DNA of 64,000 nt from Sphagnum compactum (Eukaryota > Bryophyta > Sphagnopsida > Sphagnales), in contig OZ234496.1 in assembly GCA_965153455.1 (NCBI GenBank), positions 992,001-1,056,000 of the forward strand. The letters are read 5' to 3'. Made by a program: the position numbers and the translations under genes. Under the pieces are notes generated by a model. It searched no databases and had not been told where the DNA came from. It worked only from the letters and a program-made list of their open reading frames with translations. Shown piece by piece: positions 1-11,280 of this stretch. Positions within the stretch are counted from its first letter, which is position 1; every line of letters begins with the position of its first letter.

Positions 1-1613
1 GTTGCCAATTGCACCAATCACTCGGACCAACATACTAAGGGAAGTTGTGTCATCTGCATGCTTCCTCAACATGTATCTGCTTTCACCATGCACACCATCA
101 AAGCCACAAAATACCCAGTTACAAATGTGCATCACACATCCATTGTTTCTTGTCCATGCACAAGCTTTGATGTTTTCTCACACATCCATTGCTTTCTAGT
201 CCATGGCAAGCTTTGATGTTTGTCACACATTGTTTGTCATACTTAACAAGTGGTAGTAAATCTCATCACATGACAACTGTCGAGATCAGCTCTTCTCAAC
301 TCCAAGGAAAATGAACTACCACTCCACAAGAAGAAGATCACCACAAAATCACAGGATGGCGAACCCTAAACCCAAGATATCAGATGTAGGAGTCACAGAT
401 TGAGAGTTTGAGGGTTTTGGGGTTTTTGTTTTGCTTACTCGCAAGCTTGGTGAATAATGTCTGCAGCTGCTTCTCGCAATGCAGGGCTTCCTACAGGAAT
501 ACCCACTGAACCTGCTAGCTTCAAGCATTTTGGCTCCACATTTGCATGAGAGAAATCAGGCAAGCAAGCTCCAACACCAAACAAACTTGCCTCCAGTCGT
601 AGCAGAAGTACTCGGAGATGCTCTTTTTGGTGTTCTGCACTTGGAAAAGCTCCCCCCCACATTCACGCAAATCCCAAGTCAACAAAAATCTCCCCACACA
701 AAAATAACAAAGTAAGCAAGCAAAGTAACAACACATGTGCACACAAAAATCCTCTCCGACTGATTACCTGAAACTTCAACCTCTTGACACATGTTACGAA
801 GGTCTTGGAGAGATTTATGCAAGTGCAAATGAAGCAGCTCCTCCGCAAACTCAATCTCCGCTTGTGATGGGAGATGCCAAAGCAGCTTACTTCCCTCGGG
901 TGGGACCAATTTCCCCTTGGTACTATACCATATGTCAATTCCATTTGAATCTGTGCCAACCCTGCAATCATAAAATTCACCATCACCACCACAGTTTGGA
1001 GACACATTCAAAATCTACTATCAATTTCCACCCAATTCCCCAAAACAATTAAGGAATTTTATTTTTCTCTTCTTTCTTCCTCTTTCTTTCACTCTGGTAA
1101 TAATGGGTGATGGTGATTCTAGACCAGCAAGCACACAACAGAGTTCTTTTCTTTCTTTCTTTTTTCCTCCCACATGAGTCAAGTCTCATCACTGGAATTC
1201 ACTTCTGGTTATTTTTTTGGGTTTAGGGTTTAGAGTTTAAGATTGCTTCAATCTTTTTTACCAGCTTCTGTAGAACAACATTTTTATGTACATGTATGTA
1301 TAACAAGATAGCAAGTCACCACCACCAGCTGCTTTGGTTTTCAATACTTTCGGCAAAGTCCACCAGAAAGACATACCAGGCAGGATAGCTACCAGTAATG
1401 AAGTAGTGAGAGAGGCTCGAAAGTAAGCAGATTAACAGACCACTTCCTGCAATATTGACCTGCAAAACCAAAATTATTGCAGCTCAAAAAACCGTAGCAA
1501 CAAAAACCCAATGAGGGAAAAAAAAATTCCACGCTCATGTTCTTCCACTTTGTTGAGACAAACCCAAAGACGGAAAAATTGCATTTCTTGTCAACCCAAG
1601 TATATATATTCAC

Positions 1614-1677
<64 letters not shown>

Positions 1678-3026
1678 TTGAAGAGATTTTCAGCAAAGGT
1701 AGGGTTTTTTTGTGGAAGGTGGATGTATAATATAAATAACCTTGGAGCTTGGAGCATCAAAAGCAGCAGCGATCACTCTTTTGAGAAGCTCAGAATGAGC
1801 AAGAAGAGCATGACCACCTTTGTAAATTCCATCTCCTACTATATTGAGTTGGTATGTCACTGTGCTCTCTAACGCATCTGACAATCCCACCTGCTCAAGA
1901 AGCACACCCCACAAAATTCAGTACCCAATTTCCAATCAACCCCATTTACATACTCTTATACTCTTCTTTACAATCAATCTTTTTTATTGTGGTGGTCATC
2001 ATCTGTTCTTTCAATGGTTTTGCAACAACAAAAAAAAATTTAGCAAAGCTATTCTTCATTAGCACTGTTTTTTATGGGGGTTTGGGCAAGAGGGATTATT
2101 ATTGACCTTAAAATCAGCTCCCGAAGTGCGTACACCACTACCACTAAACCCTGTAGAAGGAGATTCAGCCAAGGATGAGACAATCGATTCCATGAGTGGG
2201 ACCAGTAAACAAGTGACGCTCTCTTCAGGATGTGCTGATACAATGTAAAAACATAGCTCTCCAATCTCATCTGCAGCTCCTGGCAATACTGTGCTATGCA
2301 CAAATTTGCTTATGCGCTCCAATGCCTGGCACCAAAAAAAAGAGAGGAAAAAAAACAACACATCAGTCAAACACTGCCACCCAACATCATCATCATCCAT
2401 CCATCCATGAGCTCTTAAATCCATGTGAATCTAGCATTAAGCTTCTTTCCATTCATGAAGTCATATATCTGGCATATATAATTTCTGTCGATACAAAAAT
2501 CCAGTGACCAAAAAAGAGATTGCAAAATAATGCAAAAAGATGCATCATCCGAATTAAGCTCCAAAGTACAAAGAGGGAAAAATCAGATGATTAAATCGGC
2601 AATGATAATGCAACTTTGGTTCAACCCAAAAGAAAGCTTTGAGGCTTGTTGGAAGGACCCAGGGACTAAACCCAGAAAACAAAAAATTAAAAATGAATCA
2701 ATCATTGGTAAAAACAAAAAACTTAGATCAACCCATTTGCAAACCTGCTTGTAAAGAGAAGGTTCCACTCTGGAAAACAAGATGTCAACCACAGATCTAT
2801 ACTGTGAACCCGTGTCAGTTAAAAATCTGTCACGTGCCTCTGTATCACTCCTGCCAGACCCCAGTCAAATCATCAGTTTTGGCTGGAGGCACCTTGAGGT
2901 TTTTGAATGAACACATTTGGAGCTATAAATTAGCCCATAATTGTATGGAAGCACAGAAGCAGGAACCCAAGTTTTTTATTTTTATTTTTATGAGAATGAT
3001 AGTAAAGATTAGCTTTCTCACATGTG

Positions 3027-3065
<39 letters not shown>

Positions 3066-5431
3066 GTCTAACCTGCATTATTTTCTGGAGGAAAATAATA
3101 ATAACAATAACAATAATAATAATAACAAAAAAATCAATATATATCAAATTCTTAGAGCCAAGTATATGACTTACGAAGTGATGCTTGGCTCCAAGTTCAC
3201 AAGGAGAACAAAAATGCGAGATAAAAATTCGTCAATCCACTTTGACCAATCAAAAGCCAAGGCACCACTTGCTCCGTCTTCCTTGGCTCCCAATACACCC
3301 ACCTGTATTTGTTTCACCATATCCCAATCCAATTCAAGCTTTCCTTGAGAAAGAGTTAACCCTATCGCACCCCCCCCACCCACCCATCCAACAAAGCTCC
3401 TCAACTGGATACAACAAAGCTTGTAATATTATTGCATTGCCTCAATCCATCTAATGCCAAATCACTCACAAAGACACATACACAATGCAATGCCCATTTG
3501 TACATGAGGTTAAAACATGTATCACTTTTCAACACCCACCTTGGTATTGAATTTCTCTTAAGCTCAGGTATTGAGCTCTAAGGACTTTCTTTTCTTTTCT
3601 TTTTTCTTTTTTGTCTTGTTTTCTTTTTCTAGTGAGAGTAGTTGCACCCAAAAAAGTCTGATCTTTTTTTAAATTTCTGGGTTAGAAAACCCAACTATCT
3701 CTTTTCACACAAAACTTACACTGGAGAGAACAGAGCAATACAGCTGCAAAGTGGCCAGTGTTTTATTGGGGTCATTTGCATCCAAACCCGGAAGTGTGTC
3801 AAACATGGCATCCATCAAAGTTTTTTTGCAATCGGCAAGTGATGTTATTATGCCAGAGTTCAGCTTTGTGGAACCATCAAAACCATCCATTTGAATGCTG
3901 CTGGGGTTATCGGGGGACCTTATATGACTGGATGCAAGAAGAATGGGTCGTGCTGCAAGTGCAAGGTTACTAATGGCAAACTCCAGTTGATGAGTAGCAG
4001 TTATCTGCACCATCAAATGCCGAATAAACAATTAGACCACTCTACTTGAAGCCCTACACATTGGGTTTGAGCTTTGTGGACATTCAATTCAAGGGAGTTA
4101 AAATTTTGAGAACCAACACTTGCAAACATCTATGTGGGGGGGGGCGAGGGTTTAGGATTTATGCATTTGAGAACTCAAAGAACAGAAATGTATAGCAACT
4201 GAACTAAGGGTGAGAAATGGGAAAAACATACAGACTCAAGTGCAGTTTGGAAGCCAGAGATAATGGGTGGCAACATAAGGGCGGGTTCCACATATGCCAA
4301 AAAACAGGATGTCCAGCCCACTGTGTTAGCCAAGCCAACATTTTTACTATACTGTCCTCGTTCTGTTAATCTCATCAGTGTGCGCACAAACATTGCTCTT
4401 TCCCTTGGCCCCAATTCTGACCCTAATTTCTCACTCCTTCTGCATACAACCCACCACCCACAAAAAGCAAAAAAAACAGTTTTAGGGCCATCAATCAAAT
4501 GCAGAACCCACCGAACCTTGATTCTCTAGTTCATAATTCTTTCTTTTTTACAGTTGCCTGTTAAAAAAAAATGTGCACATTCATTCTATGCAAATCCATC
4601 ATCAACCCTTTAGAACCTAAGATTCCTAACATTTTCTGCTGCACTTCTTCTAAAACGCACTCCAAAGGACAACTTTAAGAGTCTCGTAAGCTTGAAAGCT
4701 CACAGACTGAAACAGAAATTCCATTCATATGTAGTCAGTGGGTCCCCAAACGAACCCCACAAGATTGTTACCTACCGTTGCTCATTATCCAAACGTCGGA
4801 AAAAGTAACAAAGAAGACAGCGCAATAATCGCTCCAATGATCCTGTCCATGAACCCCCATTCGATGGATGATAGAACCTGCACATAATGACAAGTTTAAA
4901 TTACTACTACTGCTACTTTATACAAAGAGGTAGACACTTCCTAGTTACTGTAGTAACATGGGAATGCGGTTGTCCCAACTTCCTTCAAGGTTTAGAACTA
5001 TTCTACTTGAACCGAGTTTCAGAAACCAATTTTTTTTGGTTTTTCTATTTGTTTATCATTTGCAAAACTCTTTTTTACATGTAAATTTTACATTGTAAAT
5101 TTAAGAAACATACTGTTCCAGAAGATCAACAAGTGTCTCGAGATGACCTTGAGCAGAACCACCAGGAGTGAGCAAATATACCTGTAAATAAACGCCCCCC
5201 ATGAGTTGTCAAGCAGAATAAACAATCCCACAGAGATGCGTCCAAAACCAACCAAACTCCATGCAAAAGACATACAGATTTCGAAAAGACCACATCTTGC
5301 TGCTATGATAGTGGACACCCCCAAAAAAATGGAGGATTTTTTTATCTTGTGCTAATTCTTACCCAGCTTACTCATGCATTTATGACTGTGATGGAGGACC
5401 CAAAAGTCACTAAATTACAAATTGAGATCAG

Positions 5432-5482
<51 letters not shown>

Positions 5483-8471
5483 GTGGTGGGATGTACTTAC
5501 TATGGACTTTCCGTAAACTTTTGAGAAAGTGAGACTTGAACGGGAATCGAAGGCAACTGCAACTTCATGAGGAATGTGCCTATGAACGGGAGACCACGCA
5601 CATGCCTTTCCAACAGGCACCTGTTGTGGTATACCCAACCACCACAGAAATAATCAGATTACTGGTTTCAAGTTACCAGTAGAAAAATGCTGATTCCAGT
5701 GATAAAATACGAGCAAGCAAATTGGGTGCTATCCTATTGTTCACAAACCAAATTGGGCATTGGCAAATCGCACTTTTAGTGGCAAAAATGCAAATCAGAT
5801 GTAGCAAAAAAGTTTAAGCAATATGAGACCTGCCCATATACCTCAAAAGATCGAAGAAAACTTGTAAAGAGGGTAGCCAGGAATGGCTCCCAATCAACAG
5901 AGCCGACAGAATGCTTGATGCAGCGAGCTATGAGAGACGCCCATTGAAGATTCCAGTAACGGCAATTTGGCAAAGAAGCCCACAGTTTTAAGCATTCTGA
6001 TATCCAATCTCTGTTTCAACCCAAACCCCCCACCCCCGGCAAAAGCACAAAAAGAACATGTAAACCACATTCTTCAAAACAAACAATATCAGAGCCATAA
6101 CTGTCATTAAAAGTTTGCCTACAATCACATATAAGTTTCATAAGACCCACAGGTGCAGATTCCTGCATAGAAACCCATCCCTCTTCTACAACTAGAATAT
6201 TGCAAGTGACCAAACAAGCCAGCCAGCCGGCCTCATGATGAGACAGAAGGGTATTATTAATAGTTATTTTGCCACAAAAAACAAGCAGTATTAAATATAC
6301 TCACTGTGGTGACAATTGCAGATCGCATTCTGATCTCTTGAGAATTGATGTTGGTAAAAATAGGGAAAGGAAACCAAGTGACTCCAAAGCTGAGTTGTGA
6401 GTTATATCATCAAGTGCTGGCCTGCAAAAATTATGAAAAGACAAAATTCCACAACAAAATGTTTACACTAACTTCACTTTACATTTTGAGCTTTGGGTAT
6501 TATAGAGTTATTAGTATTATTATTATCAGCACACCCCAAAGGGGGGTGGTGGATTGAGATTTTTTCTTTTTGTTTCTCTTTTTTCTCTCATTTTTTCTTT
6601 TTTGTGGGCCAGTTAGAAGGGGTTAACTTGTAGAAAAGCGTTCTTTTTTTCTTGCAGACATGGATGATGATGACGATGCATTGGGTGCAGGAACCAAGCA
6701 ACAGTTTGGACTTACCGAAACTCAAACCAAATTTCAGCACCTGAACTGAGTGGAAAGAAGCGGCGACAGCAGCGCACAAGAGCAACAATGGAGTCCAAGT
6801 GATGTGTTCTCATAGCCAATCCTTCATACGAGTACCGCCTGAAAATTCAAATCACGCAAATTAGGTCACCCAAAAAACACTTTGTGTAAGCTTTTAAAAC
6901 AATGCCAGTAAATCCAAACATGCCAAAAATGCCAATTTAATGTCACTAACCAAAATCCAAAATAATTTAATATACCATGAATTTTATGTATACACATGTA
7001 TGCACCTTTTGAAGTGTGTGCTCAAAAGCATTGCATAAAATGGCTTCCATTCAACCTCCAAATGCAATTTCTTGTGATACTTGCACACTAACCGTGTCAC
7101 ACAATGTCCCCATCTTTGCTGTTTCATTTGCAATTGCCAACCCGATCACAAATTGATCAAAATTTGAAAACCAGAACTGCAAACCAAGCACTTAAGGAAA
7201 ATTCAACAGCCAAAAAGTATCCCAGGCTTTTTTTTTTCCAGACAAAAGATGGACATTCAAAATTCAAACTATAATTTTTTTAAGTAAAATCTCAAGATTA
7301 ACCCCAACTCCAAAAACTTCTTGATCAAGTTGTAGAATGCAAAAAATATCACTTGTGATCATGTTCTGGAACTCGAAAAAAAACCATTCTTTATCATGTT
7401 CCAGAACTCCAAAAAATTCATTCTTGATCAAGTTCTGGAACATGAAAAAATTCCATTCTTGATTGAGAAATTCTGGAACTTGAAAAAACCCATTCTGGAA
7501 CTCAACAGGTGCTGGAAACTTGGAAGAAATCAATGAAATCCAAGCTGCAAAGTGTTTTTTGTTTGACAGAAGAAAGAAAGAAGTATGCTGTTGCTGATGA
7601 TGATGTTGTTGTTGTTGCAACAAGTGCAACAAGTGCATGCTTACGTGCATGCAAAAGGGTACTTACTTGAATGGTCAAATTGTCTGATGATTGTAGAAGC
7701 AAATCCAAACCGATTTGTACCACATCCTCCAGATCAGCAATTGCCAATTCACTCTTGGATTTCACAAATCTGCATCATCAACCAATGAATAAAGAGGAAC
7801 CAAGGAATCATTAGCGAAAAAACACACACACACACACACATACACAATTCATCCCATTAGAAACAACCAAAACTAAAAAAACCACTGACTCAGGATTTCT
7901 TTCTTTTCAAGATGATCATCATATAAAGAAGCTCTCACTAGGTAGATGCTGCACTGTGGAGAGTTTTTTCTTTTTGTTTTTCTGGAGCTGATCTTCTTGG
8001 GTCCTAAACCATCACCGACAAGCAACAACAGCTAGGGTTTGGAATTCATAGGCAATCAGCACCCCAGTTATTAGCTAGCTAGAGAAATTTGCTTGAAATA
8101 TATTTCTGAGGAGAAGGAAGAGGAGTTCTGTGGACAAAATAGAAGCTGCTAGATTACTGTAACTTGGTTGCAGGAGAACCCAAGTTTCAAGGAGCTTGCA
8201 AACCAAATCTGACGACCTAATCAGATCATCAAAAGAAGGATTTGCTGAAGAAGAAGAAGAGAAGAGTGCGAGCATGGACTAGTACGTACGTGGTGATGAC
8301 AGGGATCCATCTGGTAGTGGCCAACCTCGCAGCCGGAGACTCATCCACAAGGCTTTCCTTTAACAAGCAAACCAACTGATGAAACCGCTCCGGCTCTTTT
8401 CTCACCTCCTCCGCCACACATGGCGGCAACCACGCATTATAGATATGCTCCTGCTCCTGCTCCTGCTGCAT
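1..8471 (-). CDS. PA200: PA200/PSME4-type proteasome activator, N-terminal half (19 exons, runs off left edge)
   Basis: HEAT-repeat-like nuclear protein of the BLM10/PA200 family, which caps the 20S proteasome and opens its gate without ATP. Exons in transcript order: 8471-8290, 7769-7667, 7118-7006, 6838-6716, 6421-6305, 6010-5842, 5620-5501, 5181-5114, 4877-4776, 4439-4232, 4004-3720, 3302-3175, 2850-2745, 2325-2107, 1890-1741, 1459-1393, 950-768, 634-439, 76-1. All junctions are GT-AG and keep phase, giving 905 open codons (about half of the usual 1800). Plant PA200 landmarks occur in order: YNAWLPPCVAEE, RCCRRFFP, YHPSNGGSW, RGQYSKN, DANDPNKTLAT, LERISKFV..LPGAADE, VGSPALREAA. The start is the first Met before the conserved block; the family usually begins near HIYN, so seven Q/E-rich residues are extra. 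No frameshift or premature stop is seen. The C-terminal half lies outside the window. Confidence 0.93.
1618..1673. repeat. (GA)n microsatellite in a PA200 intron
   Basis: About 28 uninterrupted GA units in the intron between PA200 exons 15 and 16. Read on the gene strand this is a CT tract about 160 bases upstream of the exon 16 acceptor. It is a likely length polymorphism. Confidence 0.95.
3026..3061. repeat. (TA)n microsatellite in a PA200 intron
   Basis: About 18 TA units in the intron between PA200 exons 12 and 13, followed by an AT/AAT-rich tract to about 3145. Confidence 0.9.
5438..5478. repeat. (GA)n microsatellite in a PA200 intron
   Basis: About 20 GA units, located just downstream of PA200 exon 7 in its transcript. 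Confidence 0.95.
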
Positions 8472-9400
8472 CTCTATCGATCACTGCACCACTAGCTACA
8501 GATTCTTCTTCGCACACACACCCAAAAAAACACAATCCCAAAACCCCGAAACCTAAAAACTCCTCTTCTTCTTCCTCCGCCTCCTCCTCGTCCTCCTCCT
8601 CTCTCAAACTCCAGCCTAGCTCCGATCCTGCAGTACCCACTTACTCAAATCTCTTCAGCTTAATGATTTTCTCCCTATCATGTTCTCTTCCCTCTTGATC
8701 AGTCCCCCAGCTAGCTAGCTAGCTAGCTGACTGCAGCTTCTCTGTCTGACTAATCCCCCTCTAATTCCTCTCTCTCTCTCTCTCTGCGACTCAATAGTAC
8801 ATACCCTGTTCTCTTCCTGCACTCCGGATGGAGCTCCTAGAAGAAAAACAAACAAACAAGGACTAGTAGTCTGTCTCTAGATCAAAAGCTGTAAGAGCAC
8901 AGCAGTGGATCAAAGGAACCAAAGTCGAAGAAAGTAGCAGGGATTGGTGAAGCTCTACTGCTGCTGCTGAAGATCATGAAACAACATGGGTCCTCTTGAA
9001 GCTGCAAAAGTGTAGAAGAAGAAGAGAGTAATAATGGGTCCGGTCTGGAGAGAAGCGGATCCTGCACAAGAGAGAGAGAGAAGAGAGAGAGAGAAGAGAG
9101 AGAGGGGAAAGAGAAGGCCAGTGTCGCGGCAACTGCAACGAACGAGGAACCTGCGACCAAAACACAGGACCAAAACACGGGACACGGGACCAAAACACGA
9201 GACCGACAACATAACAAGTTCCAGCCCTGGGCAAAAAACCGACAGAAACTTTTTTTTGCCTTTTTGGCTCCCTTTTTTCTTTTCTTTTTTTTTTTGGGTT
9301 TGTTTGTTTGTTTGTTTGTTTGTGCTTTAGGAATTTGGTATTTGGTTGTTCTCTCTCCAATTGAACCCTAATTTCTATGCCCACTTTGGGTGACCCCACT
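8472..9400 (-). promoter_or_regulatory. 5' flank / probable 5' UTR and promoter of PA200
   Basis: About 0.9 kb upstream of the PA200 start. Read on the gene strand it is rich in GA/GGA tracts (8560-8610 and 8768-8786). It has a GCTA tandem tract at 8709-8730, a GA-rich block at 9069-9110 and a TTTG microsatellite at 9297-9322. Purine/pyrimidine-rich leaders are common in plant housekeeping genes. No TATA box or transcription start can be fixed from the sequence alone. Confidence 0.4.
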
Positions 9401-9411
9401 CATGAGAGCTT

Positions 9412-9437
9412 TTGTGTGTGTGTGTGTGTGTGTGTGT
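9412..9437. repeat. (GT)n microsatellite
   Basis: About 13 GT units beside the tRNA-like remnant at 9455-9510. Confidence 0.9.
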
Positions 9438-9454
9438 TTTTTTTCAATTTAACT

Positions 9455-9510
9455 TAATTTGAACCCTTGATCTCGGCACTCTCGGGATAGGCCACCAATT
9501 AGGCGAATAA
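9455..9510 (-). repeat. tRNA-like (SINE head) remnant
   Basis: On the minus strand, box-A-like sequence (TCGCCTAATTGGTGG, near 9492-9506) is followed about 40 bases later by box-B-like GGGTTCAAATT (9457-9467). The spacing suits a tRNA-derived Pol III promoter. No full cloverleaf with paired acceptor arms was found, so a SINE or tRNA relic is more likely than a working tRNA gene. Confidence 0.35.
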
Positions 9511-10512
9511 TTTTTTATTTTTTTTCCGTGTTCATAACCATCTTCACAAATTCACCACGACCTCTTCAAAGAAGAAGAGTATTTTTTTGGACCTACCCAA
9601 TGTGGTGCTTTGAATATACTCGAACCCTAGTAGTAGTTGTAGGTGGTACAATTGTTAGGTTTTGTAATGGATTTTGTATGAGTAGTAGTAGTAATAGTTA
9701 GACCCACCTCCTAATTGAGCACCAACAACATTACATAACATAATCGCGTTGTGGTGTACCATGAATTTATTTTTTATCTTCATGATCTTCGCCCTCCTCG
9801 AATTTGCAATCGTTGCACTAAGTGGTTACATATTATTATGTTTATGAGTTTGTTAATGTGGAAATATTTTTTGCAATGTGGAATATCTTTTTTTTTTTTA
9901 AAAGTGCATGTGATTTTAATTTTTTTTGGTAAAAATTCGAGGATTCACAAACCATGACCAAGTGACCTTGATTGAATTCTATATTACATTGGATTTTTTG
10001 TACATTAGTCTTCAAAATCGAATAAGATTTCCTTCTTAAATCCTCGTGAATTAGAGACGATTTTAAGGTAAGTTACATCTAGCTTGGGTTGTTGATAGCT
10101 AAACATAAATTTTTGACTGAGATACAGGATTTGGATATGATCAATGTTTGTAAAACCCTAAATGATCAATGTAGATTTGTATATGTGTGGGTTTGTGTGT
10201 TTTCACTTGTAGTTAACAAAATATATTCAGTAATTAGCTTTTAGAAAACAATGACATTTTTTCTTTAAATTTAAAGTTCCCAAAGAAGTTACAATTTTGT
10301 AATTTATGAAAATAAATTATTCCGAAATATTATTAAGGGCTCTAATTTGCCCAAAGCTAGTCGCCTTTGTGTATTGCCTTGAATTTTAGGATAGACTAGT
10401 TGAGGGAATCCATGTTTCTCACTAGTGAATTGCAATTAGTCGCAAAAAAGTTTAATATTAGTTGGAATTTTTTGAAAAATAAATGAAGGAAAAATCAACT
10501 TTCATTCTATTT
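9511..10512. other. AT-rich intergenic DNA, no gene seen
   Basis: Low-complexity AT-rich sequence. The short open stretches have no recognisable protein signature and no compositional bias suggesting coding. Confidence 0.5.
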
Positions 10513-11279
10513 GGGCCTTATAAATATATTACATATAGTAAAGGAAGAGTGGTACCGACAATGAAGCTGCCCCTAAAGCTGGACGGACAGTCTATTTCGT
10601 GACCATGTGTGGACCACGACACTCGGCTGCCTCTGACCTGGAACTCGAGTGCGTGTGAATATCGCGGCCGTGGAATTTCGGCTGGACGGATTGGATCGAG
10701 TTTTGGCAGGCAAAGGGGAAGCCTTTGGATGGATATAGACTATAGACAGCCCTACTTTTTTTTTGTTGGAAATTTTAATGAAGGGAGTGGGGGGGAAAAA
10801 AAAACTATGGACCTGTGGGCTACTTATTAGGAGTTTTTTTAATTAAAAAAATTGGGGGTGGGGAAGGGGGTGTATAATTTGGGGTTATTGATTTTATTTC
10901 TCATAGTTGCAATAACCCGTGGTACCTATTCATTGAATTGAGGGGTGGGCCGGGGTCCTTTTGGGTGATTTTTTGGGGGTGTTTTTTTTTGTCCGGAGTC
11001 AGGCACCGCACAAGGCACTTAGGTGTAAGATCCCTCCCACTCTTAAGGCCTAGGCATAAGAATCCCTCCTCTTTTCCAAGTGGGAGAATATTCAAGGGGG
11101 GGATCGACGGTTAAAGACCCGGAGTGGGAAATGCGAAGGATCGGGCGGGGGGGGCTCGACGGGTTAAAGACCCGGAGTGGGAAATGTGAAGGACCGGGCG
11201 GGGGGGGGGGGGTTGACGGGGTTGAACCAAACATTGTTGAAATAACACACCTGTGCCTTAGGCACGGGGCACACACTAG
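10513..11279 (+). mobile_element. Non-autonomous Helitron 1
   Basis: The right end has the Helitron 3' signature: a hairpin (GTGCCT-T-AGGCAC, 11253-11265), a short spacer, then CTAG (11276-11279) followed by a T. Inside are about three units of a 52-57 bp tandem repeat (starts near 11105, 11157, 11214; core GACGGGTTAAAGACCCGGAG). The left end is set at a TC near 10513 because the following AT-rich run leading into AGTAAAGG resembles the left end of the copy at 25078. The left boundary is uncertain by tens of bases. No Rep/helicase coding was found. The GC-rich interior contrasts with its surroundings. Confidence 0.65.
11105..11222 (+). repeat. 52-57 bp tandem repeat within Helitron 1
   Basis: Two full units and a third partial one, each holding a GACGG..TTAAAGACCCGGAGTGGG core and ending in a poly-G run. 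The same unit occurs in the copy near 25253-25360. Confidence 0.75.
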
Positions 11280-11280
11280 T

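Noticed and set aside
7264-7650. 128-codon minus-strand frame with repeated PEF/FQN phrases
   Set aside because: It lies in a PA200 intron. The repeats come from a short degenerate TTCTGGAAC-type tandem tract and match nothing.
8420-8698. Plus-strand frame rich in Ser/Pro/Ala opposite the PA200 start
   Set aside because: It is the antisense of the PA200 first exon and its CT-rich leader; low-complexity translation only.
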